NCBI RefSeq assembly: GCF_001619985.1
Contig: NW_017264196.1
Location: 434,001-498,000 of the forward strand
Length of the DNA: 64,000 nucleotides
Direction: 5' to 3'
Origin: Xylona heveae TC161
Lineage: Eukaryota > Ascomycota > Xylonomycetes > Xylonales > Xylonaceae
This document shows, piece by piece, positions 42,802 to 52,236 of this stretch. The notes beneath the pieces were generated by a model. That model was given only the letters and a program-made list of their open reading frames with translations, ran no database searches and was not told the DNA's origin. The stretch's first letter is position 1, and the number at the start of each line of letters is the position of its first letter. The translations under genes were made by a program, and so were the position numbers.

Positions 42802-44545
42802 TTAGGACGAGTCAGAGTGGTAAGCGAAGCCCAGCTTGGGCTGGTTGTCAGACACGTCGAAGGCGACGAACTGGGCCTTGAACAAAATGTCGCCAAAGAC
42901 CTGGAAGGGAGCGCCCGCAATGGTCTGCAGACCACCATAGCACGTGGTGCTGGACACCTGGGTGTACGAGAGCAAGTTTCCGGGAACAATGGCGGCGTAG
43001 CCCGAGTCGCCGAGCTCGAGGGTCAGGTCGGGCAGAGAAGCGCTGCAGGGGAAGACGTAGCCTCCCTCGGCGTCGTCCTCGTGCGCGCCCTGCACGGCAG
43101 ACCAGTAGGCCGAGACGAGGGCGTTGTCGGCGAGAAGGAGCGAAGTGCCGGTGTCTGTTGCGACGAATGTTTAGTGGGGGTTTTTCTTTCTCTTTTCCCA
43201 ATTGAGAGGATGAGGTTGGGAGAACGGGGAAGGCAGAAAAAAATGGGGGGAGTAGTAGGGAAAGGTGAGGCAAGACGTACCGGCAATAGCCTTGGAGTTG
43301 GTGACGGTGCGGTTGCCGTTGATGGTAAAAGAGGGCTGGTCAAACTGCCAGTAGCCCTCGGAGCTGTCGACCTTGACGTAGCTCAGCTCGTCCTTGAACT
43401 GGCTGTTGTCAATGGTACCGAATTCGTAGCTGCCGACGGTGTTGTGCTTGAGGTTGGCAGTGAAGACGGGCTGGTCGAGGTCGTCGGAAACGTTGTCGAA
43501 GAAGGTCTTTTGCTTGTTGGGGGTAACTGTTTGGTACGTCAGCAAAACATTCTTCTTCCTTCTAAAAGTCCCGGGTCATGCTGGGAACACTTAAATCTCG
43601 CTCGAGCTTTTGACCAAGTTTTGCGTTGGAAAAGAGCAACGATTGGGATTGGGAGCTCCATGCAAGGGCAGACAGAACTGGGAGCAAAAGAACAGACCAG
43701 AGTTGATTTGGCTAAAGGCCAAGCCCAAAAGACCGTCACTGTCAACATCGGCAACAAACGAGTTGCTAATCTGCGTTGCAAGCTCGACGGCCTGGCCCGT
43801 AGCAGTGGCGCCGCCAACATTGACGGTGTCAGTACCGACCTTTCCGGACACAGAGCTACCGTCACCGTAAGACAGCTTGAAGGTGCTGCCATTGACGGGA
43901 GCATAGGTGCTGTTGTTGGGGTTGTAGACGGAGTGACCGCGGGTCTGGGCAGCAGGGAGGTTGGTGTTGAAGACCCAGCTAAATTGAAAGAAGCGTTAGC
44001 ATCTCATCTGACTTCTTCATTCTCATTTTAAATGCAGATTCCACTTCGCAGTAGCAGCAGAAGCTTGGGGCCATCTACTCGCCAATACCAAGATTCCTAC
44101 CGCAAGAAATACAAGGATGAAGCAATTAATGCAACGGGAATGCAACGTACAGGTCAGAAGAACCAGTGTCAAAGTTGAGCATCAACTCTGTGCTACCAAC
44201 CGTCACTGGAGCAAGGTACTCAATGTCATTTGCCTCGGGCGTAGCAGTGACATTGCCGTAGTGGCCGCTTCCCTGGCCACCCTGACCAGCTACGTGAGAC
44301 TGGCCATTGGGGTTGTAGAGGAGACCAATGGGAATGGGAATGCTGAATTTCTGATAGGCTTTGCGCAGCGCAGCCTTGCCGTTGGGGTTGTGGTGAGGGT
44401 TGTGAACTCGGTCAATCTTGAATGACTTTCCGGTGTGGTTGTGCGCCTTCTGAGCGACCTGGCTGGTGACAGGGGCGGGAGCAGCGTTGGCTCCGGCAGC
44501 CAGCAAGAGGCCGACGGGGAGAAGAGTGTTCAAGGAGATATGCAT
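42802..44545 (-). CDS. Secreted pepsin-type aspartic protease (aspergillopepsin/penicillopepsin family)
   Basis: Exons (transcript order) 44545-44151, 43978-43698, 43526-43281 and 43154-42802 give 424 aa. Introns are 172, 171 and 126 nt; the second has a weak GTCTGT donor. The enzyme is an extracellular acid endopeptidase. A signal peptide covers 1-21 ('[14 protein letters not shown]'). A basic propeptide follows to roughly residue 92, and the mature enzyme probably begins near '[12 protein letters not shown]'. Both catalytic aspartates are present: D126 in 'FDTGSSDLW' and D308 in 'DTGTSLLL'. 'KLSYGDGSS' is the flap. The C-terminal lobe has 'CYGGLQ' and '[15 protein letters not shown]', ending 'LGFAY'. 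The promoter side has a GA repeat and PacC-like GCCAAG sites, so pH control is possible but unproven. Confidence 0.95.
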
Positions 44546-44780
44546 TGTTGATTTCGCGGATGATCTTCGGTCTGGATATTAAACGGTCCTGTTTCGAGGC
44601 GGAATAATGTCACAATCGGCGGTGACCGGTATATTGGCTCGTTCGATCAAAAAGGATGATTATTCAAAGTCACCAGATGAAGGTGAAGCAAGAAGATCAA
44701 TAAACAAGAGTGTTTGGTTGCTGAAATCAACGGTTTTGAAATCAACAAACGAGCGGATAGACAGTGAATTGTCTGCTGGG

Positions 44781-44784
<4 letters not shown>

Positions 44785-44830
<46 letters not shown>
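44785..44830. repeat. (AG)23 dinucleotide microsatellite
   Basis: Twenty-three uninterrupted AG units follow an A run. The array lies about 240 bp upstream of the protease start. Confidence 0.97.
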
Positions 44831-44833
<3 letters not shown>

Positions 44834-45229
44834 ACGACAGTAGGTAGAGAAGACGCGGAGACAGGCCAGCGAACCTGCGCAAAGAAAACCGAAAGAGTGA
44901 TATGGAGATGTAGAAGAAAAGACGTCTGAGTGTGGAGGGAGACGACGGGTAGAAAGGTTAAAGCGAGAGATTGAGAGATGAGTGGTTAAAGTTACGGTGA
45001 CAGGGATCTTGTCGGATGCAAGTCGGAGAGAGAATGTCTAATCTCACACCCCACAGTGGATACAAAGGGAAAATGGGATCAACTTTTTAAGAAGTTTGCG
45101 GGTGTTTCAACGATTTAGTTTTAAAAAGGCAGGACGCATAACGAGTGAAGCAAAGACCACAAGAGGTGGAACAGCGAACGGGCACTGAAGGCAACGGCCG
45201 GAATTGAGCGTCATAGAAAGCTGTGTGAT

Positions 45230-45243
45230 GCCAAGAAGCCAAG
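45230..45243 (+). promoter_or_regulatory. Two tandem PacC-like GCCAAG sites
   Basis: GCCAAG at 45230-45235 and 45238-45243 match the GCCARG consensus of the fungal pH regulator PacC; a third lies at 45718-45723. The pair is about 690 bp upstream of the protease ATG. Six-base sites are common by chance, but adjacent pairs are less so. Confidence 0.4.
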
Positions 45244-46410
45244 AAGATAGTGCGGGTCTTGTGGAGTTGCGGATAGAGGGATTAAGGGGATTAAGGGGAT
45301 GCAGCTCTCGTTCGTCATCGATTTGTGATCATGTTGGCTAACTAGCCGTTGAATGGGATCATGGAAGGAAGAACAGCTTAGTCCTAAACAATCATATGAA
45401 CGGAAAAACACAAGAAAAAAACACAAATAACGCGCGCCTTGCACATGCAGACAAAAATGGAAAACCTTCCTCTCCAGATGATGTTGTTGACCTGGCGGGC
45501 ATAAGGTAGACAGTAGTCAGGCACAAGGCGGACAAAACTCGTCATCAGCTAATGGGGTGTCGCGGTGTGGGAGTTCTGCATCCATGGTTCAAGGGTTCAA
45601 TCGTGCAAGCCACCACGCATGGCTGTAAGGGGACGCTACCAATGGGAGAGCGCTAGGTGTCGTCCATGACATGCTAAAACGATGCTTTGGTTTAGCATCA
45701 GACGTCTCTTGTGGGGAGCCAAGGGATGCTCGGCCATCTCACTCCCGTCTCGCACACGTAAACAGGCGGGATTATAGAGGTGGGTCACGCTGCCCCAATC
45801 GATCTCACCAGCACCGTTGCGGGCCCCAAGGAGCCCAAGGAGCCCAGGGGGACTCCTTTCAGCATGGTCAAAGCGTCATCGGAAGAAAAAGGACAGCATC
45901 AAGGAGAAAAAGAATGGACAGCTAGCTAAAAATAAGAATGAAAAAAAGGGTCCTTTGAACACCTTCTGTGTGTGAAAGTAAAATAGCACCCGGAGAGCGA
46001 GGACAAATAAACGGCCGAGCATCAGAAATAGCAGGGGGAGGCGAGGATCAGGGGTGGGTTGGCCCTAAACCCGATCCATCAAGATCTAACGCGCGAAAAC
46101 CCCCCGATGAGCGAGCCCGAGAGAGGTACGAGGTACGGAGTACAAAGAGCAAATCCTTCCCCTGTCGATCTCTTGGGGGCTATACCTTAGTACGAAGTAC
46201 CATTGTACCCCAAATTACAGTACGGGAGCTGCAGGTGATCTTCCCTCCCCCCTTTCCGTGCGTTCCCGCAAATTGGTCGGTCCTTTAGTCGGCTGTTTCA
46301 CCGTTTCAGATTCAAGTGCCACTGTACTTTGTATTTCCAGTCAGCTCTTGAAACAGTGGAAACTTGGTCTGCTGGCCTTGGCGGACCAACCCTTTTGTTC
46401 CCATCACCAA

Positions 46411-48038
46411 TTAATACGTGCTTTTACCGCTGCTCTCTTCGTGCTCATTGCATTTCTGGTCAATCAGTGATTCTCGCGGTCGTCCTTTCCGAGTACCATC
46501 GGTTGCATCTCTCATGAAGCTTGCATTCGCCAATGCTTTGGCTTGTATTTTCCAAATTGGTCTCCCATGATCTATCAAGGTCTCGCCAAACATCTCAATC
46601 AACTGATGCACTGTAACTTCGCGTTGAAGTGGAAATGCAGGCTTTGTTTGCGCGCTCTCTTCGGCCGAAGAGTCTGCCAATAGACCAGTGGTTTTGTCTC
46701 CGAACGTAGCGTCGCGCCAGACCCGTTGCCACTCCTTCACTGCAGCTGCAGCTTTGGGATGACCGGGCTGCACATTGCTCGCAATCATGTAAAAAGCACC
46801 TCGATCTTTGTGTTTTCTGCTGGATTTGAAGAGAGTAATTCTGGAAAATTGGCTGAACGTGTAAAGAATCTGTGCGCTGTTCCAATCGTCTACTTTATGC
46901 AACAACATTACCAGATTCCCGCCTGGCTTGATTCTGCCCAGCCCAAGAATCAATTGTGCACAAGTGAGCCGGATTGCTTCCTTACTTTCGCGATATGATG
47001 CTCGCTTGTGGGTTCGCAGCACTTGGCCATCGCAAAAAACCAGATCAAAAGTGCGACCGTGATAGGGACGTATATTTAAAAATTTGTCAGAATCAGGATG
47101 ATCAGCGGGGATCCCATTGATGCCGAATTCCTCGGTCAACATTGTGATGTCCCGAAACATCACCTTGACACGAGAGTCCCTGATGCCAAACAGCACTCTC
47201 AGTTTATGTCCGCCGTCTTCTAGCGGAAGGCTGATGCCAGCAACCTGTGCTCGGGGGTTTTGCTTCAACACTGCTGCAGCAAATCCGCCGGGGGCCATGC
47301 AAAGATCCAACACTTGCATATCTCGATTTAAAAGCGTTGACATGTTTCTTGTTGTGCTCGTCATTCTATTCCGTTCGCTGACATTGTTCAAATCTTGCGT
47401 ATTTGGCTGCGTTGCGGAGCTATTGCTCGCTGCACTTCTAAATGCCGTTGCCGAGCCCTTCAGCCGTCCCAGGTCTTCATTCTCTTTCAACTGTTCCGTG
47501 TCCAGTACTGACAAAGACGCCATATTTTGCTGCAAATCCTGGATTGGCGAAGGCTTCACCACTGATGCGTTTTCTTGTCTCAGAAACAATCCGCCCACTC
47601 GCTGATTCCCAGAAGACCATGAGATCGGCGTGAAAGCTCCTGTAGCTTCATGCAGCTCTGCTCCAAGTTCTTGCATCATGGTGAAGAACCATTTTTGTCT
47701 CCGCTCATCTGCGAAGTCTGCCCGCTCTTGCTGCATTCGATAGTGGTCGTCTACTCGAGGGTCATTCCATCCCTAGACCCTCAGGAAAGGGTAAATGTTG
47801 TCAGCATGTGAAGCGCCGCGTTTGCATATTGCCCAAATTATAAATTATTCCAAAAGATCTGCATCAATGTATTTCTATTTGGATGGACAATTCTGTGCGG
47901 TCGGGTATCATTGGTACTTACCTTTTCCCTCAGTTCAGCGAGTTTGCAGAATCCTGCGTCGTGCCGGCTCAGATATGCAGCCAGTACTTCATCTTCTGGC
48001 CCTTTCAGAGGACGTCGTTTCGCTTCAGAGTCACCCAT
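46411..48038 (-). CDS. FtsJ-like (Rossmann-fold) SAM-dependent methyltransferase
   Basis: Exons (transcript order) 48038-47922 and 47772-46411 give 492 aa. The 149-nt intron (GTAAGT...GTCTAG) joins 'LREK' to 'GWNDPRVDDHYRMQQERADF'. The methyltransferase core lies at about 175-345. It has SAM motif I 'VLDLCMAPGGFAAAVL', 'FRDITML', an acidic motif IV in 'FDLVFCDGQ', and 'KPGGNLVMLLHKVDDW', which carries the lysine expected in the FtsJ K-D-K-E set. The domain resembles ribose 2'-O methyltransferases, but the substrate cannot be named. It is a fungal-type member with long Ser/Asn-rich flanks. The C-terminal 100 residues are unassigned. Confidence 0.82.
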
Positions 48039-48850
48039 TGGACCGTTGTCCTTTTCCTTTCATAAGCGCGCGTTTAGGGAACGTTTCCAAGCTGGATAGA
48101 AAGACAACTTAGTGTATATTTCCTCCTAGTCGTGGCACCGGATTGGGATAAATTTGACGTTTAAAGACGCTATGTTTCCGTGGGGGAAGCGCTGAATTTG
48201 AAATATGATTGCGCTCTTGAGCTTGCTGGCTATGCCTGTGACGTGGCAGAGCTGTTCCATGGAATGCTGAACCTGCCCAGGGAAGAGAGTGGTTCGCTTG
48301 CCTTGAGATTCTGAGTGACAAGGAGGGGGGTTCATCGCTCAATATCAGAATTATGTCGGATAAACAGTGATGTATATATCAGGAATGAATGAGAATCATG
48401 GCAATCAATCTTCGACTGATTATTCACTATGGGTAATCCTAGCTTTAAATCACGAATGTTGCATTGTGTTATTGATGGGATTTTTTTCCAGCTTGCTAGA
48501 ACAAGATACCGTCAGATGCCTCTTTTCACCTCTGCCATGAGCGAAATCTTAAGCTTAGGGATTGAAATCATCTCGACTAAATGTTTCCACAGAAGGGGAA
48601 AAGTCGAAACTTGTTACGAGGGCTTTTCTAATATAAATGGAGACATAAAATCAGAGACACACCTCATCCGGACAAACGGAATTCCTCGTCTTCCCGGTTC
48701 CATGAACTGTGCACGGCTTCTTTGGCCCAAACCCAACCAATCTCATGGCCACCAGATAGTTTCCTCAGTCCAGTCCAATCTCCTCAGCAGTACCTATGAT
48801 CTTGACTTGCAGGCGGTCTGAGATCGAAGATAATGGTTCGTGCTCGGCAA
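48039..48850. promoter_or_regulatory. Intergenic region, methyltransferase promoter / kinase-like gene 3' flank
   Basis: 812 bp; two minus-strand genes in tandem. A frame on the + strand (48429-48821) shows no family features. No repeat is seen. Confidence 0.5.
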
Positions 48851-49879
48851 TCAGGCAGCATTATTCGCGGCCTTGCCGTCTTCATACCTCTTCACTTGCC
48901 AGAAGTAAGGAAGGTTCTCCATCCGGAGCTTGTGATACGTTCTTTGCATCATGCGGAGCTGGGAATTTTTGAACATCCAGATGCGCAAAACCCGAAGCCA
49001 GTCTGTAACTCGGTCTCGAATAACATAGCGCCACTCCTGATGGAGGCTGTACTCGTGCAACACATCGTGCTCCATTTCGCGGACCGAAGGATATGCACGG
49101 CGCCAACACTTTTCCATAATGTAACCAAGAGGGAGATGGCTGGCAGGCGGTAGTTGAGCTTCCTGTAGTGGCTCGATTTGATCGTTAAACTTGTCAGGGA
49201 CACTCCCATGGAAGAGGCTGTAAAGAACCCATCCCATAGCATAGTTCTCGCTCCAATAACCAGCATAGTTAAAATGGGGGTAGTACAGATCAGCACAGGT
49301 AACCTGAGCCGTTCTGTACGGAGCTGAGCTGCCAAAGTCGGCGAGGACGACATTGCCATGATTGTCAAGGAGGATGTTTGCAGGGCGCAGGTCACCGTGA
49401 ACAAATCCGGCTTTTTCCAACCAGGCCAACCCATTAGCAATTTGTTTGGCCCAAAGTAGCCTCTGGTGGAAAGTGGTGTGAATGTAATCGGGACCTTCTT
49501 GCAGAGACTGGAGACTGGCCTTCAGACGTGGCATCAAAATCCCCTCGGGCACAGCGAAACATGGCTGAAGGATATTGGGATTGGGATGCATGTTCAAGGC
49601 AGCTGAAAGTACTGCATAGTTTTGGGATTCACGTCGAATCAATTCTTCCAAATCCTCTTTCCTCTCAATCTCGGCCTGGTTAAAGTTGGTTTCGCCCCAA
49701 GGTCCACGTCTAATTCGACGGGAAAATTTGAAAGCGATGTCTGCAGAGAGACCAACGACGACTGCGGTCCCGAAACCAACTACATTTCCAGCAATTCCAT
49801 CTGGACTGTCGACCAGAATGCTGATAGATGGGAATGGCGAGACGAAATAGCTATTGACACGGGGCCCTTCCTCTTCCAT
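48851..49879 (-). CDS. Fungal protein-kinase-like protein
   Basis: A single 342-codon frame. Kinase landmarks are recognisable. A relaxed glycine loop ('GFGTAVVVG', about 35-43) is followed by the beta-3 lysine K51 in 'IAFKFS' and a possible helix-C glutamate E84. The catalytic loop is 'VHGDLRPANILLD' (D163, N168), with HGD in place of HRD, and 'DFGSS' is at 181-185. The activation segment is short with no clear APE, and the F-helix aspartate appears replaced ('SENYAMGWVLYSLFHG'). This type is common in filamentous ascomycetes. The key ATP and metal residues remain, so activity is possible, but substrate and pathway are unknown. After the kinase fold, about 60 basic residues follow. It faces a small Cys-rich gene across 474 bp. 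Confidence 0.78.
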   Translation of the reverse strand: MEEEGPRVNSYFVSPFPSISILVDSPDGIAGNVVGFGTAVVVGLSADIAFKFSRRIRRGPWGETNFNQAEIERKEDLEELIRRESQNYAVLSAALNMHPNPNILQPCFAVPEGILMPRLKASLQSLQEGPDYIHTTFHQRLLWAKQIANGLAWLEKAGFVHGDLRPANILLDNHGNVVLADFGSSAPYRTAQVTCADLYYPHFNYAGYWSENYAMGWVLYSLFHGSVPDKFNDQIEPLQEAQLPPASHLPLGYIMEKCWRRAYPSVREMEHDVLHEYSLHQEWRYVIRDRVTDWLRVLRIWMFKNSQLRMMQRTYHKLRMENLPYFWQVKRYEDGKAANNAA

Positions 49880-50353
49880 TTTGGAAGGGGAAAGGGTGCG
49901 TTGCTGTTAACGTCTGTGCAAGTCGCGGCATGATTAGTTCCTCAAATGTGAAAGCAACAGATGCATGAGAAGGGGAATGCATAATTACTTGACTGTATCT
50001 TCACCTCCTCGTGTCCTCAAATGGGTATGTGCCTTGTCTGCTTTCGCGTGGTTGGAGCTGAAAAACAAGCTGTTCTGTCGAAAGCGGGATGTATGTAAAA
50101 ATTCTTGCGAGTGAAGAAAAGAGACGTGTCAGTTTCTCAAAGTGGTTGCATCATCTTTGAGGCTAGTCATACGCAATAGATGACTCAAGTTCACTGGACG
50201 CTCCTCATCTCATCTCTTTCATCCTAATTCAAATTGCTGATCACGTTCAGAAGACACAAATCTCACAAATCTCAAATCTCAATGCTGACAATTGTTCTGC
50301 AGCTATAATCATACTCCTATTTCTTGTTCCCTTTATATCGTCAATCTTCAACC
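49880..50353. promoter_or_regulatory. Divergent promoter, kinase-like gene / small Cys-rich gene
   Basis: 474 bp between opposite-facing starts. A short repeat of CACAAATCTCA/CAAATCTCA occurs near 50255-50281. No other element is seen. Confidence 0.45.
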
Positions 50354-50647
50354 ATGTGTTGTGTTCTTATGACTAGTGAAAAATACAAGTGTGGTCATCC
50401 GGTGGTGAAGAAGCCACATGATGAGGCAAACAACGAGATGAACAAGGGCTCAGTGAAACGGTGTATACTCGCACAAGCGAGAAATATAGACTGTGCAGTG
50501 ATCAAGAATGCATACCTCGGCATGACTGTTAAGTGGGAACCGTGTCAGAAATGCGTGGAGAAACGCGCATGGATTCTCCAAAACGGGGTGTGGTCAAAAC
50601 TGCCGGGAGAGCCATTGCCCGAGTTTACAATGCCATTGACTGAATAA
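50354..50647 (+). CDS. Small Cys-rich hypothetical protein
   Basis: A 97-codon frame from the ATG at 50354. It starts 'MCCVLMTSEKYKCGHPV' and has seven cysteines, including 'KCGH', 'KRC', 'IDC' and a closing 'CQKC'. The arrangement resembles small fungal proteins with a Cys/His zinc-knuckle-like pattern, but I cannot name a family. No signal peptide is evident. It lies divergently from the kinase-like gene. It could be a real small gene or a chance frame. Confidence 0.5.
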   Translation: MCCVLMTSEKYKCGHPVVKKPHDEANNEMNKGSVKRCILAQARNIDCAVIKNAYLGMTVKWEPCQKCVEKRAWILQNGVWSKLPGEPLPEFTMPLTE

Positions 50648-51411
50648 TTTATGGTACGTGGGCAGCAACACATGGATCATTGTGACTACCATCATGATTA
50701 GGAGCAAGTTGGCAGCAGGAGGAGGAGGAGGAGGAGTCAAAAGATGATCTTTGTTGACGCAGTTCGTGGGACAGGATGTTGGAGAATGATATACAAGTCG
50801 GCTAACCTTTCCTCTCAGATGTCCCACCGCTTTCCTCGCGTGCAACATCGTCTCGCTTGCAATTGCTTCAGAAAACAATCTCCACGATTTTGTCCGAATT
50901 CAGTCGAAACCACAACGTGGGGGAGCTACTGATGCTTGGCTTGGCTTATACGGCGTACGAGTACGTCGACAACTTGTCCCCGAGGCTCCTTCCTTCTGTG
51001 ATCTCTTCAGCTCCTGTGTCTACGTTAAAAACTTTGCGGATCGCCAAGCATGGAACGTCGCTAAGCAGTGCTCTTTTGCCTTTTGGATGGAAACTAGAAA
51101 AGGATGGAATAGATGAAACGAAAGGAGCTGGTACAATGGCTAGAGAGGAACAATCATAAACTGTGCTCAATTTATTCAAACAATTATACGTAACTTATAA
51201 GTTGAACTGAAGAGCTACCTAACGTTCTGCGGTGATTTGAGAAGTTGATCTGCTGCCATTGCCAAGATATACTAGGGTTAGTTATAGCCAAGGCTAACCA
51301 TACCCCGCTCCCCACGCTAAGTGCTTGTATTCCCCCTAATTGACGCGGCTTCTGTTGCAAGGGGAGGGTGGGGGAAGTGTAGGTAAGGTATTTAATGTCC
51401 TATGGGTAGAG
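50648..51411. other. Intergenic region left of the MITE
   Basis: 764 bp without a supportable gene. It has a GGA/CCT trinucleotide run at 50718-50734 and a GC-richer stretch near 51300-51390. Confidence 0.55.
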
Positions 51412-51826
51412 TAACGTATTTCCCAAGCGACCCGGCCACCCAAGCGACCCGGCCACCTGCGGCCAGGCAGATATCTCATACAATTTTACAAGCTTCATAT
51501 CTCAACATCAATGAATTATTTTAAGTTGAAACTGAGTAACTTGATTCTCTTAGGGTAGATATATCACATGACAATCATCTTAAATATTTTTAGGTTGTTT
51601 TGCATTTTATTTCTCAAATTATATATATTTGATACTAAAAATAGTATATAAAATTTTTTTTGAATGAAAAAATTGAACAAACTTCCTATAAACAAGATAT
51701 CCAGCTGAAATAGTTCTCTAGACCCCATGATAGAAATATCCATTTAAAAACTACAATTGTTGTTGAGATATAATCACATTTTTTGTATAGAATTCTGCCT
51801 GGCCGGGTCGCTTGGGAAATACGTTA
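51412..51826. mobile_element. MITE with 25-bp perfect terminal inverted repeats and TA target duplication
   Basis: Perfect 25-bp inverted repeats (starting ACGTATTTCCCAAGCG) occupy 51414-51438 and 51800-51824. Each is flanked by TA, the target duplication of the Tc1/mariner/pogo superfamily. Similarity between the two ends continues imperfectly inward for some 60-80 bp ('GGCAGA', 'ATATCTCAACA'). A 17-bp piece of the left repeat is tandemly duplicated (51422-51438, 51439-51455). The interior is very AT-rich with no coding capacity, so the copy is non-autonomous. It lies about 410 bp upstream of the MFS transporter. The intact repeats suggest a fairly recent insertion. Confidence 0.88.
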
Positions 51827-52236
51827 TAGGTAACTTACCTAGTTCACTAGGGGAAAGTCTCGCTGCATGCATTCTTGGACCCTGACCCAAAGCTACCCCA
51901 GCTTTTGCTATTGTATTGTATTAAAACAGGGTTAGCCTGCTCCTACTCCAATCCGACAGCAACTTCGCTGCCGGTGCGGTCTAGACTTGCGCAAGTTTCT
52001 CTCTCCAAGTCGACGTCCAAATTTAATATTTGACGGTCCTGTCTTCTAGCATTGAACACGTTCCGCTGCCTGTGATACAAGAGGACGTTCTTCTCTGAGA
52101 GGAATGGCTCAGTCCTGTGACACCTTTCGATCAGCATATACAAGTGCGCAACTCCAATGCCCACTGCGTTGACGGGGCATTCGACCGCCTTGGACACAGC
52201 ATCAATTGGCACGTCCGGCATACCGGCCAATTGAAC
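51827..52236. promoter_or_regulatory. MFS transporter promoter between MITE and start codon
   Basis: 410 bp directly upstream of the transporter ATG. The transporter frame is open upstream to about 52117 but without an earlier ATG. No clear element is seen. Confidence 0.45.

Larger units (their letters stand above)
44546..46410. promoter_or_regulatory. Protease promoter and 3' flank of the methyltransferase gene
   Basis: About 1.87 kb without a gene. It holds a CCAAT box (44633-44637, minus strand) about 90 bp before the protease ATG and a 23-unit GA repeat. There are three GCCAAG sites, a tandem ATTAAGGGG pair near 45278-45300, and repeated GTAC/TACGGAGTAC motifs around 46128-46225. Confidence 0.6.

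Noticed and set aside
42817-44031. 404-codon + strand frame antisense to the aspartic protease
   Set aside because: It crosses the protease's introns and exons without any family-like sequence. The protease on the other strand has full motifs and spliceable junctions.
45575-45620. tRNA-like GGTTCAATC element
   Set aside because: No cloverleaf can be drawn around it.
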